From positions 310,001 through 374,000 of the forward strand of contig OY762063.1 in the NCBI GenBank assembly GCA_963665075.1: a DNA stretch of 64,000 nucleotides, given 5' to 3'. This stretch comes from JAPULR01 sp963665075 (lineage in GTDB: Bacteria; Chloroflexota; Dehalococcoidia; Lucifugimonadales; GCA-2712585). This document shows, piece by piece, positions 61,549 through 64,000 of the stretch (the first letter of the stretch is position 1; each line of letters begins with the position of its first letter). The translations under genes were made by a program, and so were the position numbers. A model generated the notes under the pieces. That model had not been told where the DNA came from. It saw nothing but the letters and a program-made list of their open reading frames with translations, and did no database searches.

Positions 61549-62424
61549 ATGTACGAATTAGCCCTGTCGCTGGTATTGTTGTCCGCGCTTTCTCACGCCG
61601 CGTGGAACTTGCTGCTGAAGCGCGCCGGCAATCAGGAAGTATTCGCGTGGATGATACTGGTCGTCGGGGCCGCGATCATGCTACCCCTTGGCGTCGTTCT
61701 GTTCTGGCTCTGGCCCGCGACCTGGGCCGGCGCCGGGTTTGTGCTGGCTTCCGCCGTAGCCCACGTCTTCTATTTCATGCTGCTGGGTCGGGCCTACGCC
61801 AGGGGCGACCTGTCCCTGGTCTACCCCATCGCTCGGGGCATCGGGCCTATGCTGGTTCCGATGGCGGCCGTGATTGCATTGGGCGAGAAGGTGAGCCCGA
61901 CCGCCGCAATTGGCATCGCCCTGATAGTCGTCGGGATTTTCCTGGTTTCCTGGTGGGGGCGTTTCCGTCAAATCCTCGCGAAGCCGACTTTTCTGATTCG
62001 AGACGGCGGTGTCCGGTATGCCGTCCTGACCGGGATCACCATCACGATTTATACTCTAATCGACAAGCAAGGGGTTGAGCACGCCCAGCCCTTTCTCTAC
62101 ATGTACCTGTTGACCGTTGGGGCAGCCGTCGGAATCGCTCCGTACATATTCCTGAAGTACAAACCGGGTGAAGTGTGCCGGGAGTGGCGCGAGGGCGCGC
62201 GGCCCATCCTGCTGTCTAGCCTGCTGATGTTCGTCGCCTACGGGATGGTCCTGACGGCCTATTCCCTGACCCAGGTCAGCTACGTTTCCCCCGCCCGCGA
62301 AGTCGGCATCGTGATAGGCGTTCTCATGGGCGCGTTCTTCCTGAAGGAGCGATTCGGCTCGGGCCGGCTGGTTGGCTCGTCCTTCATTGTCGTTGGACTG
62401 GCGTTGATCGCGTTGTTTCCCTGA
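61549..62424 (+). CDS. EamA/DMT-family transporter
   Basis: 291 residues, ten predicted helices in two EamA halves: LSHAAWNLLLKRAGNQEVFAW and YARGDLSLVYPIARGIGPMLVPMAAVIALGEKVS in the first, YSLTQVSYVSPAREVGIVIGVLMGAFFLKERFGSGR in the second. Start set at the ATG at 61549, just before helix one; a GTG at 61510 would add 13 residues. Substrate unknown, probably a small metabolite. Confidence 0.88.
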   Translation: MYELALSLVLLSALSHAAWNLLLKRAGNQEVFAWMILVVGAAIMLPLGVVLFWLWPATWAGAGFVLASAVAHVFYFMLLGRAYARGDLSLVYPIARGIGPMLVPMAAVIALGEKVSPTAAIGIALIVVGIFLVSWWGRFRQILAKPTFLIRDGGVRYAVLTGITITIYTLIDKQGVEHAQPFLYMYLLTVGAAVGIAPYIFLKYKPGEVCREWREGARPILLSSLLMFVAYGMVLTAYSLTQVSYVSPAREVGIVIGVLMGAFFLKERFGSGRLVGSSFIVVGLALIALFP

Positions 62425-62559
62425 GGCGCGACGCTGCGGGCCTCCGTCAGGAACTGAAGAGGACGCAGGCTCATCTATCGTCTAACATCGAAAGGTACGG
62501 AATAATCCGCCAAATTACGTGAAACTAAGCATCCTGGCCGGGTAGTAATAACGTAACCC

Positions 62560-62732
62560 CTCTCCCATCTTGGAGACCTTTGCGTAACTGCCAAATGTGT
62601 CATCCATCCCACCCGAATCACCCCCATCTCAATCTTCCCCCGTCAAGGGGGAAGAGGTATATCGGCGCCGTTTGGAGGGTTATGCAAATGCCCCCATCAT
62701 GGGAGAGGGTTGGGGTGAGGGCGTCCCCTCCC
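62560..62732. repeat. Family D palindrome interrupted by a 124-bp element
   Basis: CTCTCCCATCTT (62560-62571) and GGGAGAGGGTTGGGGTGAGGGC (about 62701-62722) are the two halves of a family D palindrome; the intact form is at 17664. The element between them is described separately. Confidence 0.7.
62572..62695. mobile_element. 124-bp MITE-like element in the loop of a family D palindrome (copy 2)
   Basis: Left end GGAGACCTTTGCGTAAC (one mismatch to copy 1 at 17432), right end GTTATGCAAATGCCCCC (14 of 17 match copy 1). Same length as copy 1. The flanks ATCTT and ATCAT (62567-62571, 62696-62700) look like a slightly mutated 5-base target duplication. Inside is a family C palindrome in reverse orientation (CTTCCCCCGTCAAGGGGGAAG). 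No coding capacity. Confidence 0.65.
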
Positions 62733-63581
62733 CTAAGGGACGGGCGACCACTTGTAGATTCTCGCCAGCGTCTCTCCCATCAAGACGGCCCGGTCGGAAT
62801 CGGAAAGTGTTTCCGTGACGCGAAATGCTTCAACGCCCTGCTCGTAGTTGAGTACGCGAACGGCCCGAGTCCAGTCGGTGCCCCACAAGCACCGATCCAG
62901 GCCAAATTCGTAGAATATCCGGCTCAACGGTTCCCAGATGTCGGGGTACGGAAACGGCTCGTGGGACAGGGTGCAGGCGCCGGAAATCTTGATAGCCACG
63001 TTTTCCAACTGCGCGGCGGCAAGCACGTTGGACATATCCGCAAAAGGCTCCGGCGGAGCGGGCGGCGCGAATGGCTGCTCCAGCCCCACGTGGTCGATAA
63101 TCATCAGGGTCATAGGATTGCGGCGAGCCAGCTCTATGAAAAGCGGCAGTTTGCCCGAAGCCATCACGTTGACGGGAAGCCCCTCCCTGCCCGCGGCGTC
63201 CAGTATGGCATTGACGCCGGGATGGTCCGCTTCCACGTCGTAGACGTTCAGCATGATGCGCGCCCCGATGACGCCCGGCGTCGCCGCCCATTCAGCCATG
63301 TCCTCGGCGATTGACGCGGACATCGGGTCGAAGGGACGCACCAGTCCGAACCTGCCCGGATGCTTCGCGTACACCTGCCGGGCGTAGCTTGCGTCGTACC
63401 GGTACATGGCGAAGGGCGAAATGAGAATCGCCCCGTCCACTCCGACGGCGTCCATAGCCGCCACCATGTCGTCGCCGGTCACCTCCTCCGGCCCCTCCAA
63501 ATGCCCGTGCCAGGGACGTTCGGGCGTGTTTCGCTCGTAGCAATGCACCTGGCTGTCTATGGTCAGTGTCCGTGTTGACAT
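62733..63581 (-). CDS. Amidohydrolase_2-family metal-dependent hydrolase/decarboxylase
   Basis: 282 residues of the TIM-barrel amidohydrolase-2 type. The first metal motif reads DSQVHCYE where the family often has DxHxH, so one ligand differs. IDHVGLEQPF (near 142) has the barrel His, and CLWGTDWTRA (near 230) the conserved Asp near the C-terminus. NVAIKISGACTL is a usual strand. Such enzymes hydrolyse lactones or decarboxylate aromatic acids. AAGGAGG before the ATG at 63581. Its 3' end reaches the repeat at 62722. Confidence 0.88.
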   Translation of the reverse strand: MSTRTLTIDSQVHCYERNTPERPWHGHLEGPEEVTGDDMVAAMDAVGVDGAILISPFAMYRYDASYARQVYAKHPGRFGLVRPFDPMSASIAEDMAEWAATPGVIGARIMLNVYDVEADHPGVNAILDAAGREGLPVNVMASGKLPLFIELARRNPMTLMIIDHVGLEQPFAPPAPPEPFADMSNVLAAAQLENVAIKISGACTLSHEPFPYPDIWEPLSRIFYEFGLDRCLWGTDWTRAVRVLNYEQGVEAFRVTETLSDSDRAVLMGETLARIYKWSPVP

Positions 63582-63765
63582 CCTTCGCCTCCTTCGCTAC
63601 GGAAGCATCGCGCTCAAAGCTCCATCTTGTTACAGCCGCAATGCCTTCCGTGTTGAGAGGCATTTTACAACGTAACGGCTTGACGTGCAGGCCGATAGCC
63701 GGTCCGACTTGCGAAACGGGTTAATCGACGATGGCTGCGGCGACTTCCGCGGTTACCGCTTCCGG

Positions 63766-64000
63766 CTAGGGGCGTTTCGGCGTCCCTAAAATGCGATACC
63801 CCAGGTTCTCGTCCGTTCTCTCGTCGGTGGGCAGGACTTCAATGAGGACGTGCGATATTCCAACGATGTCGCCGTTTTCGTCGAAGCTGAAGTCGTCGCC
63901 GATGGCGCCGCTCCAGGCGCGGTCGGACAGGCAGTCCCTGAACCCTTCGGTATCCTGGTCGTCGTTGGTCAGTTTCAGGCACTCCGCGGCAATGTACACC
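63766..64000 (-). CDS. C-terminal end of a branched-chain amino acid-type ABC solute-binding protein (cut by the window edge)
   Basis: Only the last 78 or so codons are in the window. AECLKLTNDDQDTEGFRDCLSDRAWSGAIGDDFSFDENGDIVGISHVLIEVLP matches how LivJ/LivK-type periplasmic binding proteins end: a helix, then a DxFDENGD turn before a final strand. The rest of the gene, including its signal peptide, lies beyond 64000. The ligand cannot be told from the tail. Confidence 0.7.
   Translation of the reverse strand, partial: VYIAAECLKLTNDDQDTEGFRDCLSDRAWSGAIGDDFSFDENGDIVGISHVLIEVLPTDERTDENLGYRILGTPKRP

Overview
The window is GC-rich, densely coded bacterial DNA with one tRNA and no rRNA. The gene content points to an uncultivated member of the Chloroflexota, most like Dehalococcoidia/SAR202-type marine or sponge-associated genomes. 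This is inference from content: MaoC-type dehydratases, SDR, GMC, TPP and amidohydrolase catabolic enzymes, a UbiA/UbiD/UbiX/UbiE quinone cluster, many NTG/GTG/TTG starts with strong AGGAGG sites, and intergenic spacers packed with palindromic repeats. No marker gene in the window proves the taxonomy.

Layout. 0-1.5 kb: a cobalt-type nitrile hydratase/thiocyanate hydrolase whose beta chain is split into two genes. 1.7-4.1 kb: a small membrane protein and a DNA methyltransferase fused to an HNH nuclease, beside a decayed HNH tail. 4.1-11.2 kb, minus strand: the SAM cycle and methionine salvage (metK, ahcY, a PfkB kinase, a rhodanese, mtnP, mtnA), with a complete SAM-I riboswitch and attenuator ahead of mtnA. 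11.4-12.4 kb: an orphan PD-(D/E)XK-like protein. 12.5-16.5 kb, minus: menaquinone-type quinone genes (ubiE, ubiX, ubiA, ubiD). 16.8-22.2 kb: a zinc-ribbon protein, an SDR-MaoC-MaoC operon, and plsX-fabG. 22.4-24.6 kb: YgfZ-like and ErpA/IscA-like Fe-S proteins around a 53-bp tandem array. 24.7 kb: tRNA-Ile(GAU). 24.8-29.9 kb: a two-gene type I restriction system with fused HsdM-HsdS. 30.1-43.1 kb: a polyketide locus, with a 3409-residue type I PKS (KS-AT-DH-MT-ER-KR-ACP-KS-dead AT), two stand-alone ACPs on divergent duplicated promoters, an Sfp-type phosphopantetheinyl transferase and an alpha/beta hydrolase. 43.3-50.2 kb: an NCS2 permease with a C-terminal RsbW-like domain, a zinc-finger/CAP-domain membrane protein, and a RimK-aspartoacylase-retropepsin operon. 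50.3-64 kb: gamma-glutamyltransferase, hydrolase, DUF433/PIN-like toxin-antitoxin pair, acyl-CoA synthetase, SRPBCC protein, GMC oxidoreductase, MFS and EamA transporters, a ThDP enzyme, an amidohydrolase and the end of an ABC solute-binding protein.

Repeats. At least four palindromic families fill most spacers from 6.6 to 24.2 kb and recur at 43.1, 45.0-45.5 and 62.6 kb; they are absent from the restriction/PKS block. Family A is an 8-4-8 hairpin (ATTCCCGC-4 nt-GCGGGAAT) preceded by CGTC. Family B is the CTCACCCTGAGCCTGTC / GAAGGGTCGAGCG element. Family C is CTTCCCCCTTGACGGGGGAAG followed by GTTAGGATGGGGGTG. Family D is CTCCCATCTTGGGAG with flanks. Two 124-bp elements with shared terminal inverted repeats sit inside the loops of family C and D palindromes, and family A left arms recur with a 21-bp period. 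With the polyketide locus, these are the most unusual things seen.
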